A stretch of DNA of 64,000 nucleotides from Symsagittifera roscoffensis (Eukaryota; Xenacoelomorpha; Acoela; Convolutidae). The notes beneath the pieces were generated by a model. The model was given only the letters and a program-made list of their open reading frames with translations, ran no database searches and was not told the origin of the DNA. The stretch is taken from positions 46,357,467-46,421,466 of the forward strand of contig NC_087070.1 in assembly GCF_963678635.1 (NCBI RefSeq), given 5' to 3'. Position 1 is the stretch's first letter. Every line of letters begins with the position of its first letter. The position numbers and the translations under genes were made by a program. This document shows positions 1 to 12,039 of this stretch, one piece after another.

Positions 1-41
1 TATATTATTTTCATTGTTTTGTGCATGATGGTTTGTTTTAC

Positions 42-200
42 CTCTGCGGTCAACCAGCACCGAGAGTCGGAATAGCAGATTGCGCAGTGCAACATCGTGG
101 AACCAGAGTTGTAGGAAACAATTCACGTAGCACGTGGCCCCTAGATTCTCAAGACCCACAGGAGTTGTCTTAACATCACGAACACTTGGGGCGCGTATCT
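42..200 (-). CDS. USP48: USP48 coding exon 2 with catalytic Cys box
   Basis: 159 bp between a tttgtttcag acceptor (201-210) and a gtaaaac donor (35-41). It encodes P-V-G-L-E-N-L-G-A-T-C-Y-V-N-C-F-L-Q-L-W-F, the canonical box 1 of USP-family proteases, followed by a leucine-rich helix like L-E-L-R-Q-A-L in human USP48. It ends in phase 1, so the gene continues to the left of the window. Confidence 0.9.
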
Positions 201-3200
201 CTGAAACAAAATGAATGCTTGAATTAAAATTTAAAAATCCAAATACAAAAGTTTTCTGCATGCACCGTCAGGAAAACTTATTCTACGGACACCCTTCGAT
301 TCGATTTGAAGTGACTCGGCCCATATGAAAACATGCGACGATCGCTATAAAATCACGTTTCATGAAAGAAAACCCAAATAAAACAAAATGCAAAAAAGTG
401 GGTTATAATTTAATATGGAAACATCCTAACCATTCTTTATGGCACGGCACAACTCCTTCTTGTATAAAGAAGTGAAAGTAGTCAATTCATTATAATTATA
501 CTAAAGCTTGCAGAAAAAAGTCTACTACCCAACCCAGATCACACTTGCTTTTGAATACATAATATAACAAGGATAGCCGGTTACAGTGCAAGTAGAACAG
601 AATGTTCCGACCATTGTTTAAAATACACTAAAAAGTTTTTTTCCCTGCAAATTAGTGTAGTTTTTTAATTTAGCTAAAACAATTTACTTGAATTGAAAAT
701 ATTGTTACCATTCATAGGCACAGAAATATAATTAAGAAAAAAAGTTAATAGAAAAACTATTGCCATTATCTGATTATCAAAGAGGAAAAATTAGAAGACA
801 TTAAAGTGACTACAGTGTAACGCACCTCCGGTGCTTCGAATTTTTAACAACTGTCAAAAACCACACATCTTGGAAATATGCTCTGCATCCTTTGTGTGTA
901 ATCTTACAACACCCAATTACAGGGTTCGTAAGTACATAATTTGCAAAGTTTTTTATTCAAGTTTTTTTAATTAAAATTTTGAAAAACCATAAAACTTTGT
1001 GAAGTTATACTTAAGTTCTTTGAAAAAATGTAAAATGAGCTAAGAAATTTCAAATCTCGGAAACAAAAATCAATTGAGCAGTCGCATTTGGACGCAAGAT
1101 TTGCAACTCCTGAGAGTACTCTTACAGTACCTAACTACAGCGTTGGGAAATTCAAATTTTGAGAAACTTCAAACTTAAGTTTTCTAAAGATATACTTTTT
1201 TGAAAACCAGAAAAAACGTCACATCTCGAAAACTAAAAAAAAATTGAGCAGCCATATTTAAAGGCAAAGTTCGAAACCCCCGAAGTTACTCTGGCAGCCC
1301 CCAACTATAGGGATAGGGATTTCAAATTTATAAAAAAGTATTTAATTCAAGTTTTCGGAAATTTTTTTTGAAAACATAAAAAAAGTCGTATATCTGGAAA
1401 ACTAACAAAAATTGAGTTGGCAACCTCTGAGAATACTCTGACAGACGCACTACAGAGTTGGGAACTTCCCATTTTTAAGAAAAAAAAATAAACTTAGTTT
1501 TCTGAATTTTTTTTTTAAATTACAAAAAACGTCATAGCTGAAAAACTACAAGGTTTTGAGCAGTCATATTGGCAAAGATCACAACTCCTGAGAGTACTCT
1601 GACAGAGCCTCTTTTTAGAGATGGCAACTTCCATTTTTTTATATCTAATTTCTTTGAAAATTTTTGAAAATAACCTAAAAAACGTCATATCTCGAAAACT
1701 ACAAGGATTTGAGCAGTCATATTCAGAGGCAAGATTCGCAACTCCTGAGGGTAACCTCACAGTTTCCAACTACAGGATTGAGATTTTCAAAGTTTTCAAA
1801 TTTTTTTAAGTCTCAAGTTTTTTGAAAATTTTTGAAAAGTCATAAAAAAACGTTATAACTCAAAAACTACAAGGATTTGAGCAGTCATATTTGGAGGCAA
1901 GATTCGCAACTCCTAAGAGTACCCTCCTAGTTTCCAACTACAGGGTTGAGATCTTCAAAGTTTGAATTTTTTTCAATCTCAAGTTTTTGAAAACTTATGA
2001 AAAATCATAAAAAAACGTCATATCTCGAAAACTACAAGGATTTGAGAAAAAAGATTTGGAGGCAAGATTTGCAACCCCTGAGGCTACCCTGACATCCCCC
2101 AACTACAAGGTGGTGATTTTCAAATTTTCAGAAACTTTCAAAAATTAGATTTTCTAGAAATTTTTGAAAAATCTCGAAAATTGCCGTATCTCGTAACCTA
2201 AAAGAATTGCTTATTGATATATGGAGGCCGAAATCGCAACATCCGTGGAAACCCTGACAGCATCTCACTATTGGGTTGTTATTTTCCATCTTGGTGAAAT
2301 AAACACTGAATTCAAACAGGAAAATCAAAAAAAAATCTTTACCATTGCAATATACGATACAGCTTAAACATATAGTGAAGATAGTGAAGCCCGCATTTAA
2401 ATATATGATAGATTATAATCAAATCGTCAATAGAATGTTGAGCCTTACCTATTTGATCCTTGCTCGTTCATTAAAACTAAGTTAAAATCCTTCTCAATTA
2501 AGTGTACAACATCAGTTCTCTGTGAAAGAGTTGAAGTGTTGTTACTTTGATCACAATGTATTTTGCAATTCTTTGTACTTTGCACAATAATGTTTTCAAT
2601 TTTTAATAAACTTTTTATTGCCAAGAAAGCGCTATATCAAGCTTCCACTTCAAATTTTTTTTAAATCAAGTTTTGTCTAGCTGATCTGAATAATTTGCAT
2701 CCATTTTTATATGCCGAACGGTGACGTGATACTTGCTTGAATTTAGACTAAATCTTAAAAAAGCGTACAATAATTTTTCTCGACCCTGAAACAATTCTTT
2801 GAAAAATTATTAAAGTTGTTCGATTTATGACTGAAGGACTTCAGTATGGTTTAATGAACGCTTAGTATCGCCCATCAAAACATGCGAAAAGAGACGAATA
2901 TGCGTACATGATATTATCCTAAACTTTTAAATCCAAATAAACAATTACAATAACAGAATGAAGGAAAGAAGAAAACCATTATGAACAACATAGACAACCT
3001 TCGAACAGAACGGCAGTCTAAAATTGAGTTATGTTTAAAGAGTGACACATGCTCAATATATTTCGTTATTCGATAAAATCAATCCAATGTGCAAAATTCA
3101 ACTGAGTTTCAATCGGTGCTCTAAAACAGATGCTGCAAACAAAAATGGCTGCCAAAAAACTAAGTAGACTCATCTCATCTGTGAAAACGTCCAATTCGAT

Positions 3201-4059
3201 TTCAGAAGAATATACCTGAGAAAAAAGGAATATATTGGCTTCAAAACTAAAGCTTTAAGCATTTTCGAAGCCCTTTGACAGACATAACCCAAAAGACGGT
3301 TGCTTCTGAGGAACAACCGTACTATGGCAAAGTATAGGAGCGAGACAATCTAGAAAACAATCTACACACACTCAAAAGCTTTCATGTGCCACAAACTCAC
3401 CACGAAAAAAATACCGAGAATTTGTCATGTTCAGATAGTAACTACGTTTAATGTATAATGCCAATAGGTATAGGAACGTGTGCTCACTTATAAAAAAACT
3501 CTACATTCGACTCAAGGTTTACCGTACTAAAGATCCCGGTTCTTAGCCAGCTTTCTTGCTCACTTCGCCTATTAGACCTCCAATAACCATCAAGGATAGA
3601 AAATACTGTATCTATGACGATTGGATAAAAATAACTGACCGGTAGCTTGTTTCATTTTCAACTTCAATGAGAAACTCAATGCTTAATTGTTGAATATTAA
3701 TCATTGAAGATCACGCACATTATTACAAACAGTGCTTAACACTTACAAATTCTTCCACTCAATTAAAAAGTGTCAATTAGAAACCCACCTGCTTTTCGTT
3801 TCTTGCCCGCCACAGCTTCTTCTGTTAATTCAAGCTTCGCCTGTCCCAAATTACGCACACATGCAATATTCGATCTGCAGTTAAGTGCAGGGTGTTTTTC
3901 TGTTTCGTAGGAGCAGCATGGCACTTCGTAGAACTTGTAGGCTAGATTGACTTCGTCTTGGGTGACTTGGAACTCTTCTAGATCCATGTACTTTTCAACC
4001 CAGCCCCACCTCTCGGGCTGTTTGATATTAACAGTCATAGCTACATCTGTCGAAAACAT
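42..4059 (-). CDS. USP48: USP48-type ubiquitin carboxyl-terminal hydrolase, first two coding exons (partial)
   Basis: This is the 5' end of a nuclear deubiquitinase that removes ubiquitin by cysteine-protease chemistry. Coding exon 1 is 3789-4059 and coding exon 2 is 42-200, both on the minus strand and joined in phase 1. The joined product has the USP48-like N-terminal block with a paired W-G-W, an A-Y-K segment and a C/N-C-R cluster. The USP Cys box G-L-E-N-L-G-A-T-C-Y-V-N then follows, with the catalytic Cys at about residue 114 (human USP48 has it near 98). Introns have GT donors (gtgggt, gtaaaa) and an AG acceptor preceded by a T-rich tract. Two start codons are possible, at 4059 and 4038; the second aligns better with the human N-terminus. 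His and Asp boxes, DUSP and Ubl domains would lie beyond the left edge. Family assignment rests on recalled similarity and is strong for the Cys box. Confidence 0.85.
810..2412 (-). mobile_element. Non-autonomous Helitron-like element with internal minisatellite (copy 1)
   Basis: 1603 bp, read on the minus strand. The 5' end is TCTATCATATATTTAAATGC (2393-2412), preceded by a host A. The 3' end has a hairpin GCACCGGAGGTGC shortly before the terminus, followed by T, but the final CTAG is here mutated to GTAG. The core is a run of diverged ~150-170-bp monomers sharing a 'cgtcatatctcgaaaactacaa' block and a 'cctgacagcacccaactaca' block. A conserved ~230-bp segment next to the 5' end is shared with the other three copies. 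No Rep/helicase coding is present. Confidence 0.72.
2418..2560. repeat. Dispersed repeat R2, copy 1
   Basis: This stretch can be aligned by eye with 6360-6530: both share cgtcaa-aga, a ttgag-ct-ac-tatttgatcct block, gctcgttcatt and a later ctcaat-aa-t-tacaac stretch. The family is unidentified and no coding is visible. Confidence 0.55.
3789..4059 (-). CDS. USP48: USP48 coding exon 1
   Basis: 271 bp, ending in phase 1 at a gtgggt donor. It encodes 90 residues with W-G-W near residue 18, an N-L-A-Y-K-F segment and an N-C-R-S-N / C-V-R-N-L-G run matching the Cys-rich N-terminal block of USP48. A lysine/arginine-rich patch (K-K-R-K) closes the exon and could help nuclear entry. No clear promoter is visible upstream. 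Confidence 0.82.
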
Positions 4060-4904
4060 GAGTTGATAATAAAAAAATCAATATTTTCCAGTGAAGCATC
4101 AACTAAACAAACTTGACAAAAAATTACTCAAGAAAAAACCCGACTAGCCAAAAGCGTGCTTTTTAGTCGAAGCAGTCAAATGCACATCTGCCAAACGAAC
4201 GTGTAAACAAGACTATTCGTATCAAGTTGAAACCCTGAATGTTCGTGATTATAAGGTAATTTTTCGCAATAAAACGATATGCACTTTTTAAAAGTTTTTT
4301 AAGCACTGAAATGACTCAAAAACACCTTTTTAATACATTTTGACAATCATCACCCACATGCAATGTCAGGTAGAAAATTATATTATTTTTGCCTATCGCA
4401 AAATTTTCATCAATTTTTTTTCCGCAATGCAACCTAGAGTGGATTCTGAGCCGATGTCTTTCGATGCCTACGCTGCGTATTGATAGAAAATTGATCATTT
4501 CTCGCGAATAATTGATCTTAAAACAAAATGGCTCATTGAAAATTCGAACTTTACCAAGAAAACGGCAGAAGATCTTTATCTAAAGAAATTGAAAAAACGT
4601 GTTGAAAAAAAACAAACCTACAAAAATTTCTCAATATGCGTTCAACTTCAGTAAAACACAGTCGCGAAAGGCGTATGATGTAAGCGTAATATTGACCGAA
4701 TTACCATCTAGCCGACAATAACTCGGTAAGTTATAGACACCCCGTTGAGCCGAAAACAAAAATGTCCCAAAAATGATCGACATAAAACTTTACTTCTCTT
4801 CAAACGCCAAAAAATATACGACTAAGGTGATAACCATTTAACCAAAAAAAAACTTACTCAAAATCAGAACTGATAAACTCACAAAATACACAACAAATTT
4901 CAAC

Positions 4905-5640
4905 ACAGAAGTGAAGCGGAGCTTAACATCACTTACGATACCACAAAAACAGCATTGCAAGCTAGCAGACACGAAAGGAAAGGAGAGCCACTAAGTCCAA
5001 AAAAAAAACGGAAAATCTTTCGAAGAACCAAAAATAAAAAAATTTCACAATAATGTCTGAAATGATGCACTATTTGCGGAAAACTGGTCCAGAAACACAT
5101 TCAAAGACGTATAATGAAAATTCAAAAATAATTATTGAGCGAAAATAAAACTGTTGTCATGAACACTTTGAAATATAAATTTTATTCTGAGAACTTTAAC
5201 AACTTACTAGCCTTCAAACGACCCAAAATTAGGCTAGTAAGCCGAAAAAGTATAAACCAAATCATTCAGGCCAAAAATTTCTTAAGCAAAAAAAAGGAAC
5301 ATCAACAGTCAAAGTTAGTAGAATTACAAATTGCAGCACTAAATGAAAACATAAAAAGCAACAAAAAAAGCTGCATACAGAGAAAAAAATTGCAAGATGT
5401 TGCAACCAACACGACAATTTTTTTGAAACGGAATAATTCCCGTTCGAAAAAACAGGTCCTGGTCAGATTCGAACACATGACCTTTCCGTCCCAGGCGTAA
5501 TCGTTACCTCCAGTCTAAGTGTGGCGTTATGAAATTCCGTTATGAACCAAGATACCAAGAGATTCTATTTAACAAGTTGTAAACCCAAAAATGAAGTCTA
5601 CATTCCGATTTGATAACGCTTGCTCTTCGGAAGCGTAACT
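4905..5640 (-). repeat. Dispersed repeat R1, copy 1, with tRNA-like B box
   Basis: This stretch is homologous along most of its length to about 31005-31525. Shared landmarks include gataccacaaaaa, actaagtccaaa, ctatttgcggaaaac, gtcatgaa, the tRNA-like segment and gataacgcttgct. On the minus strand it contains GTGTTCGAATCTGACC (5461-5476), close to the RNA polymerase III B box, preceded by GGTAACGATTACGCCTGGGAC. This suggests a tRNA-related short interspersed element. Homology extends past the tRNA-like head on its upstream side, so the true boundaries are not settled. Confidence 0.6.
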
Positions 5641-6072
5641 ATACTTAAAATTGTTTAAGCCATGCTTTGGAAATTGAGCCGACAAAACATATGCAGACAA
5701 ACGACAGACCGATATTTCAAATTTTTACATGAAAAAAGTTCATTTCAAACATAACGAAAAAAATCAAGGTTTGGCCAGAACTCAAGCACCAGAAGTTAGG
5801 AACCAAAGCAAGCGCCAAAAGCAAACAACTTCATACAATTTTTTAGAAATGTAAACTGTGAAAAAATCTAGTTCTCGATTACAAGGCATTTGCTATCGCA
5901 AACGAAAAGAGAACACAATAACCTTACGTATTCACTGGCTTAAGGACAGAACTTTTGAAAATTATATCTACATCGGTCAAAAAACTAGCTAAGAACAATA
6001 ATCTAAATTTGACAATAATGTTTCCATTATACCAATTTCAGAAAACTGGAACAAAGTAAAAACTAAAAATTA

Positions 6073-6260
6073 GAAGTCGGTCACATGGAGTTTGCCTTCC
6101 TTTTAACAATAGAAATGCACTGAACTTTAAAAAAATCACAATTCAAACCGCGAAAAAGCAAAATTGAGCGTAAACAAATTTTGTGACTGTTTTACTGAAA
6201 AAAAAAAACGAAAAAATCATCAAGACCTATATAAGAGTACTCAATACATTCATTACTCTT
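6073..6260. repeat. Dispersed repeat R3, copy 1
   Basis: Aligned by eye with 24945-25120: shared tggagtttgccttccttttaa, aatagaaatg, aaaaaaatcaca and taagagtac. A weaker relative may lie at about 22280-22450. The family is unknown. Confidence 0.55.
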
Positions 6261-6359
6261 AATTGCACTAATCTTAATTACTCTTAATTAAGATATTGTA
6301 AATTGCCATTATCCATTTTTGAAGCGGAAAAATTAAAATTCATCATAACCAGTGATTAT

Positions 6360-6530
6360 AACCATATCGTCAAAAGAGTCTTGAGTCTCACTTATTTGAT
6401 CCTAGCTCGTTCATTTAAAGAAAGTGAAAATACTCTGCTCAGAAAAATCACCAGTAAAATTTAGGCTTCTCAATCAACTTTACAACAGCTGTTGGCTGCA
6501 AAAGAGTCAAACAGTAGGTACATTGATCAT
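6360..6530. repeat. Dispersed repeat R2, copy 2
   Basis: Second copy of the repeat at 2418-2560. The piece aatcaccagtaaaattta within it recurs at about 27004, suggesting a third, more divergent fragment in a WDR53 intron. Confidence 0.5.
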
Positions 6531-8072
6531 CAGCATCATGTTTTCCAGCCTCTTTTTCGAAGGTGATCTCATCGCATTGATAATTCTTGAAACAATCTCT
6601 ATGATAATTCTTGTGCATCTTAACTCTTCGCATTTTTATCAATCGTGAAAAAGTCAGATGCCTAAGGCGGCCATCAAAATATTTATTGGAGATCTCTGCG
6701 TGATTTCCGCGCCTCCTTTTCCTTTATGAGGACGTGCAGTCTCAAAGAAGCGATATCACAATGAGTTGATGTTCTTAGAGTTTTACAAATAGAAGACTCT
6801 TTTAGAGCGAGGTCAAACTCATTCACAATATACTTCGTTCCCAAATCATATTAAGACTGCTCGTATCAGGGCAAAGCTTTGAATGATCCGATAGCCCATC
6901 GACGTCATGGCATAGTTTTAACAGAGTAGATTGCTTGAATTTTCAGGAAGAAGTTGGAATGGGATTGATGGTGCAGGTTCCTATTACGTTTGCTGAGCGT
7001 CAACCCCTTAGCTTCTAAATTTTTAGTTGTATGATTCAATTTCATTTTTTTTGACTTGTTTGCTTGTGTTTGTGCGGTGGAAAAATTGCTGAATAAAAAT
7101 CAAGCAAATTTTGTTATGTTGGAACCCCTCTGACAATTTCTTAATGCTGCATGTAGTTTTAATCCAAGCATTTTAACGTATATCAATTTAAATTTTTCGC
7201 GGATTTTCTTTTTAAGCGTATCCGACTTTGATGCGTCCTTCTGGATGATTCATTAAGCCACATTTTCAACATGCAAGTCTACGAAAATTCACTCAGGCCG
7301 TCATCATGGCCGTCATTATCCAAATTTTTCACAAACTATGAGCAGGTAGCACCAAAGATAGCCAGTTTACATTTTCAAAAAAAAGTGTAGTTTTTAGTGG
7401 GTGGTGGGCTTCAAAAAATCCAGGCAAAATCATCTTCACTGCGCTGATTGAAACTTGAACGTAGCAAAAAAAACGAGACGAGCCTGAAGAATAAAAAACG
7501 TTTGAAAAAAAAAGGAAAAATAAATCTACTAAAAACGGCAATTCATCTAATAAAACTGGAAGGGTTGCCGTCCAATTGAATTCCTGTTACTCGTTAAGCC
7601 AAAAAAATATATAAACTCTATGGAAAACTTGGAGAAGAAAAAAATTTTGCAACTCGAACACCTCGTCTACCCTTTTGAAGCACGCACATGTAAAAAAAAA
7701 CTAGCGTTTAACGCACCCACGGTGCTTCAAACAGATTAAATTACAAGAAAACTGCTGATATTTAAAATAGATGAAAGAAAGAAACGAATGCAATCATGAA
7801 TGAGAATCTTGTTTAACTTAATTCTTTTTTCATTAACCCGTTCGAATAAAATTTGGTGCCATCAAAAGATAAATACAGCGTAATTAATTTTAAAAAATCA
7901 AACTTTTTTCTGTTTAATACTTAGTTTGATGAAAAATTTTGAAATATTATAAAACCCGTCCATTTCGTAAACCTAAACGATTTGAGCAATAATATTAGGA
8001 TGGCAGCCATATCTGAAACTGCTGGCAGTAACGTGACTTCACCGCGCCAATGCGTCGACAATTTTGTCATAA

Positions 8073-11000
8073 TTGGAGACCAGCTATAAACTTCTTGAGA
8101 GAAACTTGACAGCACCCACCAGTATTTAGAATTTCCAACTTGTAAATTTTTAGATCCGATTTTTTGAATTTTTTTTTGAAAAAGCATGAAAAAGGGGCAT
8201 ATCTCGGAAAAAAGTTGATTTCCGCAGTCAAACTTGGAGGAAACAATTGTAACCGCTGAGAGAACCCTGAGATCACCCCATTCAAAAGGTTGGAAAATAT
8301 TGAAGAAACGTCATGCCTCGGAACTAAAAATGATTTCAAGAGGCACTATCGGAAGAAAAATTTGCATCCCCGGAGATTACCCGGTCAGCACCCAGCTATA
8401 GGGTAGCGAAATTCCATTTTTTCGAAAACTATTAAATCATTTTTTTTGAAAACTTTTGAAAAAACTACATAAAACATTATATCTGGAAAACTAGAAGTAT
8501 TTGAGCAGTCATACCTGGACGCAAGCTTCGCAACTCCTGAGACTACCCTGACAGAACCCACGCACAGGATTTGGAATTTCAAGTTTTTCATTTTTTTAAA
8601 TCTAAGTTTTCTGCAGATTTTTTAATAAATCACAAAAACGCCACATCTCGAATCTAAAAGGATTAGAGCAAACTCATTTGAACACAAGATTTGCAACCCC
8701 TGAGAGAACTCTGACCGCACCTAAGTAAACAATTGAAAAATTCAAACTTTCTGATTCTTTTTAAGCAAACCATAAAAAACGCCAAACTTCGGAAACTCGA
8801 AGGAAACATTTGAGGCAAGAAATACAACGCCTGAGGGCATCATGACAGCACTCAACAACAGGGTTAACAACTAATTTAAAAAATTTTCATAACTAAGCTT
8901 TCTGAAAACTTTTTAAAAGTCATAAAAGCCGTCTCCCGAAAAAAGCAAGCATTTGAGCGGCCACAATTGAAAGCAAATGCAACCCCTGAGACTACCCTGA
9001 TAGCACCCAACTTGTGAAATTTTGTATGTCTGAAGTTGCTGAAAACGTTTGAAAAAGTCCTTCAAGAAACGTCATAGCTCAGAATTTCAACGCAATTGAA
9101 CAGTAGCAGTTGGCTCAAAATTGGCAACCCCCAAGAGTACCCGCAGAAAACCCAACTACAGGGTGAGAAGTTATATCTGGAGGCAAAATTTGCAATCCCT
9201 GAGTGTACACTGACAGCATCCAATTATAGGTTTGGGATTTTTTTTTTCAATTTTGTTTTTCTGAAAACTTTTTCCAAAGAATCATAAAAATATATCTTAA
9301 AAACTACAAAGAACTCTACAGTCATATTTGAACGCTACATTTGCAAACTACGAGATTACCCTGACCGCACCCAACTACAGGGTTCAGAATTTCAAATTTT
9401 CAAAGTTTTTCAAACAAACCTTAAAAAACGTCATATTTCGTAAACTTAAAGGACTTGAGCACTCATATTTGAGGCAACATTTGCAACGCCTAAGGACACC
9501 ATGACAGCATCCAACAACACGGTTATGAACTTATTGAAATTTCGCACAAACAAATTTCTAAAAATTTTTAAAAGCCATAAAATAGTCATCTCTCAAAAAT
9601 TGAAAGCAATTGAGCAACCACAAGTGAAAGCAAAAATCACAACCCTTGAGACTACCATGATAGCACTCTTTTTTGAAATTTTGTAAATCTAAAATTTCTG
9701 AAAACTTTAGAAAAATCATAAAATACCTCATATCTTGGAGACCAGCTATAAACTTCTTGAGAGAAACTTGACAGCACCCACCAGTATTTAGAATTTCCAA
9801 CTTGTAAATTTTTAGATCGATTTTTTGAAATTTTTTTTTGAAAAAGCATGAAAAAGGGGCATATCTCGGAAAAAAGTTGATTTCAGCAGTCAAAGTTGGA
9901 GGAAACAATTGTAACCGCTGAGAGAACCCTGAGATCACCCCATTCAATAGGTTGGAAAATATTGAAGAAACGTCATGCCTCGGAACTACAAATGATTTCA
10001 AGAGGCACTATCGGAAGAAAAATTTGCATCCCCGGAGATTACCCGGTCAGCACCCAGCTATAGGGTAGCGAAATTCCATTTTTTCGAAAACTATTAAATC
10101 ATTTTTTTTTGAAAACTTTTGAAAAAACTACATAAAACATTATATCTGGAAAACTAGAAGTATTTGAGCAGTCATACCTGGACGCAAGCTTCGCAACTCC
10201 TGAGACTACCCTGACAGAACCCACGCACAGCATTTGGAATTTCAAGTTTTTCATTTTTTTAAATCTAAGTTTTCTGCAGATTTTTTTAATAAATCACAAA
10301 AACGCCACATCTCGAATCTAAAAGGATTAGAGCAAACTCATTTGAACACAAGATTTGCAACCCCTGAGAGAACTCTGACCGCACCTAAGTAAACAATTGA
10401 AAAATTCAAACTTTCTGATTTTTTTTAAGCAAACCATAAAAAACGCCAAACTTCGGAAACTCGAAGGAAACATTTGAGGCAAGAAATACAACGCCTGAGG
10501 GCATCATGACAGCACTCAACAACAGGGTTAGAAACTAATTTAAAAAATTTTCATAACTAATCTTTCTGAAAACTTTTTAAAAGTCATAAAAGCCGTCTCC
10601 CGAAAAAAGCAAGCATTTGAGCGTCCACAATTGAAAGCAAATGCAACCCCTGAGACTACCCTGATAGCACCCAACTTGTGAAATTTTGTATGTCTGAAGT
10701 TGCTGAAAACGTTTGAAAAAGTCCTTCAAGAAACGTCATAGCTCAGAATTTCAACGCAATTGAACAGTAGCAGTTGGCTCAAAATTGGCAACCCCCAAGA
10801 GTACCCGCAGAAAACCCAACTACAGGGTGAGAAGTTATATCTGGAGGCAAAATTTGCAATCCCTGAGTGTACACTGACAGCATCCAATTATAGGTTTGGA
10901 ATTTTTTTTTCAATTTTGTTTTTCTGAAAACTTTTTCCAAAGAATCATAAAAATATATCTTAAAAACTACAAAGAACTCTACAGTCATATTTGAACGCTA

Positions 11001-11397
11001 CATTTGCAAACTACGAGATTACCCTGACCGCACCCAACTACAGGGTTCAGAATTTCAAATTTTCAAAGTTTTTCAAACAAACCTTAAAAAACGTCATATT
11101 TCGTAAACTTAAAGGACTTGAGCACTCATATTTGAGGCAACATTTGCAACGCCTAAGGACACCATCCAACAACACGGTTATGAACTTATTGAAATTTCGC
11201 ACAATCAAATTTCTAAAAATTTTTAAAAGCCATAAAATAGTCATCTCTCAAAAATTGAAAGCAATTGAGCAACCACAAGTGAAAGCAAAAATCACAACCC
11301 TTGAGACTACCATGATAGCACTCTTTTTTGAAATTTTGTAAATCTAAAATTTCTGAAAACTTTAGAAAAATCATAAAATACCTCATATCTTGGAATT
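8073..11397. repeat. Tandem ~1.66-kb duplication inside the large Helitron-like element
   Basis: 8073-9734 and 9735 to about 11397 are nearly identical with a period of about 1662 bp, differing by a few substitutions and short indels. Each block spans about ten ~165-bp monomers, so this is a higher-order duplication made much later than the monomers diverged. Confidence 0.85.
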
Positions 11398-12039
11398 TTA
11401 ACATTTGAACAGTCGCATATAGGCAAAAAATTGGCAAAACCTAAGAGTACCCACACAAAAACTAACTACAGGGATGGGAAGTAGAAACTTTTGTTTACTT
11501 CTATAGCTAAAATTTCCTTGAAAAAAATCAAAAAACCATATATCGTTAACTAGAAGGAATGGATCAGTCATATCTGGAAGCAAAACTTGCAATCCTTGAG
11601 GGTACCCTGACAGCGTCCAATTATAGGTTTGGGGTTTTAATTTTTGTTTTTTTAATTTTCTTTTTCTGAGATTTTTTTCCAAAAAATCATAAAAGACGTC
11701 ATATCTCGAAAACTAAAAGGAATTCAGCAGTCATTATCGGAGGCACCAATTGCAACCCCTGAGATTACACTGACCGCACCCAACTACAGGGTTGGGAATT
11801 TCAAACTTTCTGAATTCTTTTAAGCAAACCATAAGAAACGTCATATTTCGGAAACTTAAAGTATTTGAGCACTCACATTTGAGGCGAAAGTTGCAGCGCC
11901 TGAGGACACCATGACAGCACCTAATTACACGGTTAAGAACTATACGAAATTACTCGTGAATAACTTTCTGAAAACTTTTTAAAAGTCATCTCTCGAAAAA
12001 TGGAAGCGTTTTAGCGGCCACAAGTGAAAGCAAAATCTG

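Larger units (their letters stand above)
201..3788 (-). other. USP48 intron 1
   Basis: 3588-bp intron between the two USP48 exons. It contains a Helitron-like element (810-2412) and one copy of a dispersed repeat just after it (about 2418-2560). I see no further coding signal in 2600-3780; the sequence is plain AT-rich DNA. Confidence 0.75.
4060..7700. other. Upstream region of USP48, dispersed repeats only
   Basis: Apart from dispersed repeats R1 (4905-5640), R3 (6073-6260) and R2 (6360-6530), this stretch is AT-rich with no coding region I can support. The 121-codon open frame at 5135-5500 is lysine/asparagine-rich, lies inside R1 and is not preserved in the second R1 copy. Confidence 0.5.

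Noticed and set aside
5135-5500. 121-codon open frame, Lys/Asn-rich.
   Set aside because: It sits in repeat R1 and is not kept in the second copy; its composition is that of AT-rich noise.
8067-8339. Minus-strand frames of about 90 and 147 codons (also 9558-10001) that look like a duplicated gene.
   Set aside because: They fall inside the duplicated ~165-bp monomer blocks and arise from low stop density in the repeat; no domain is visible.
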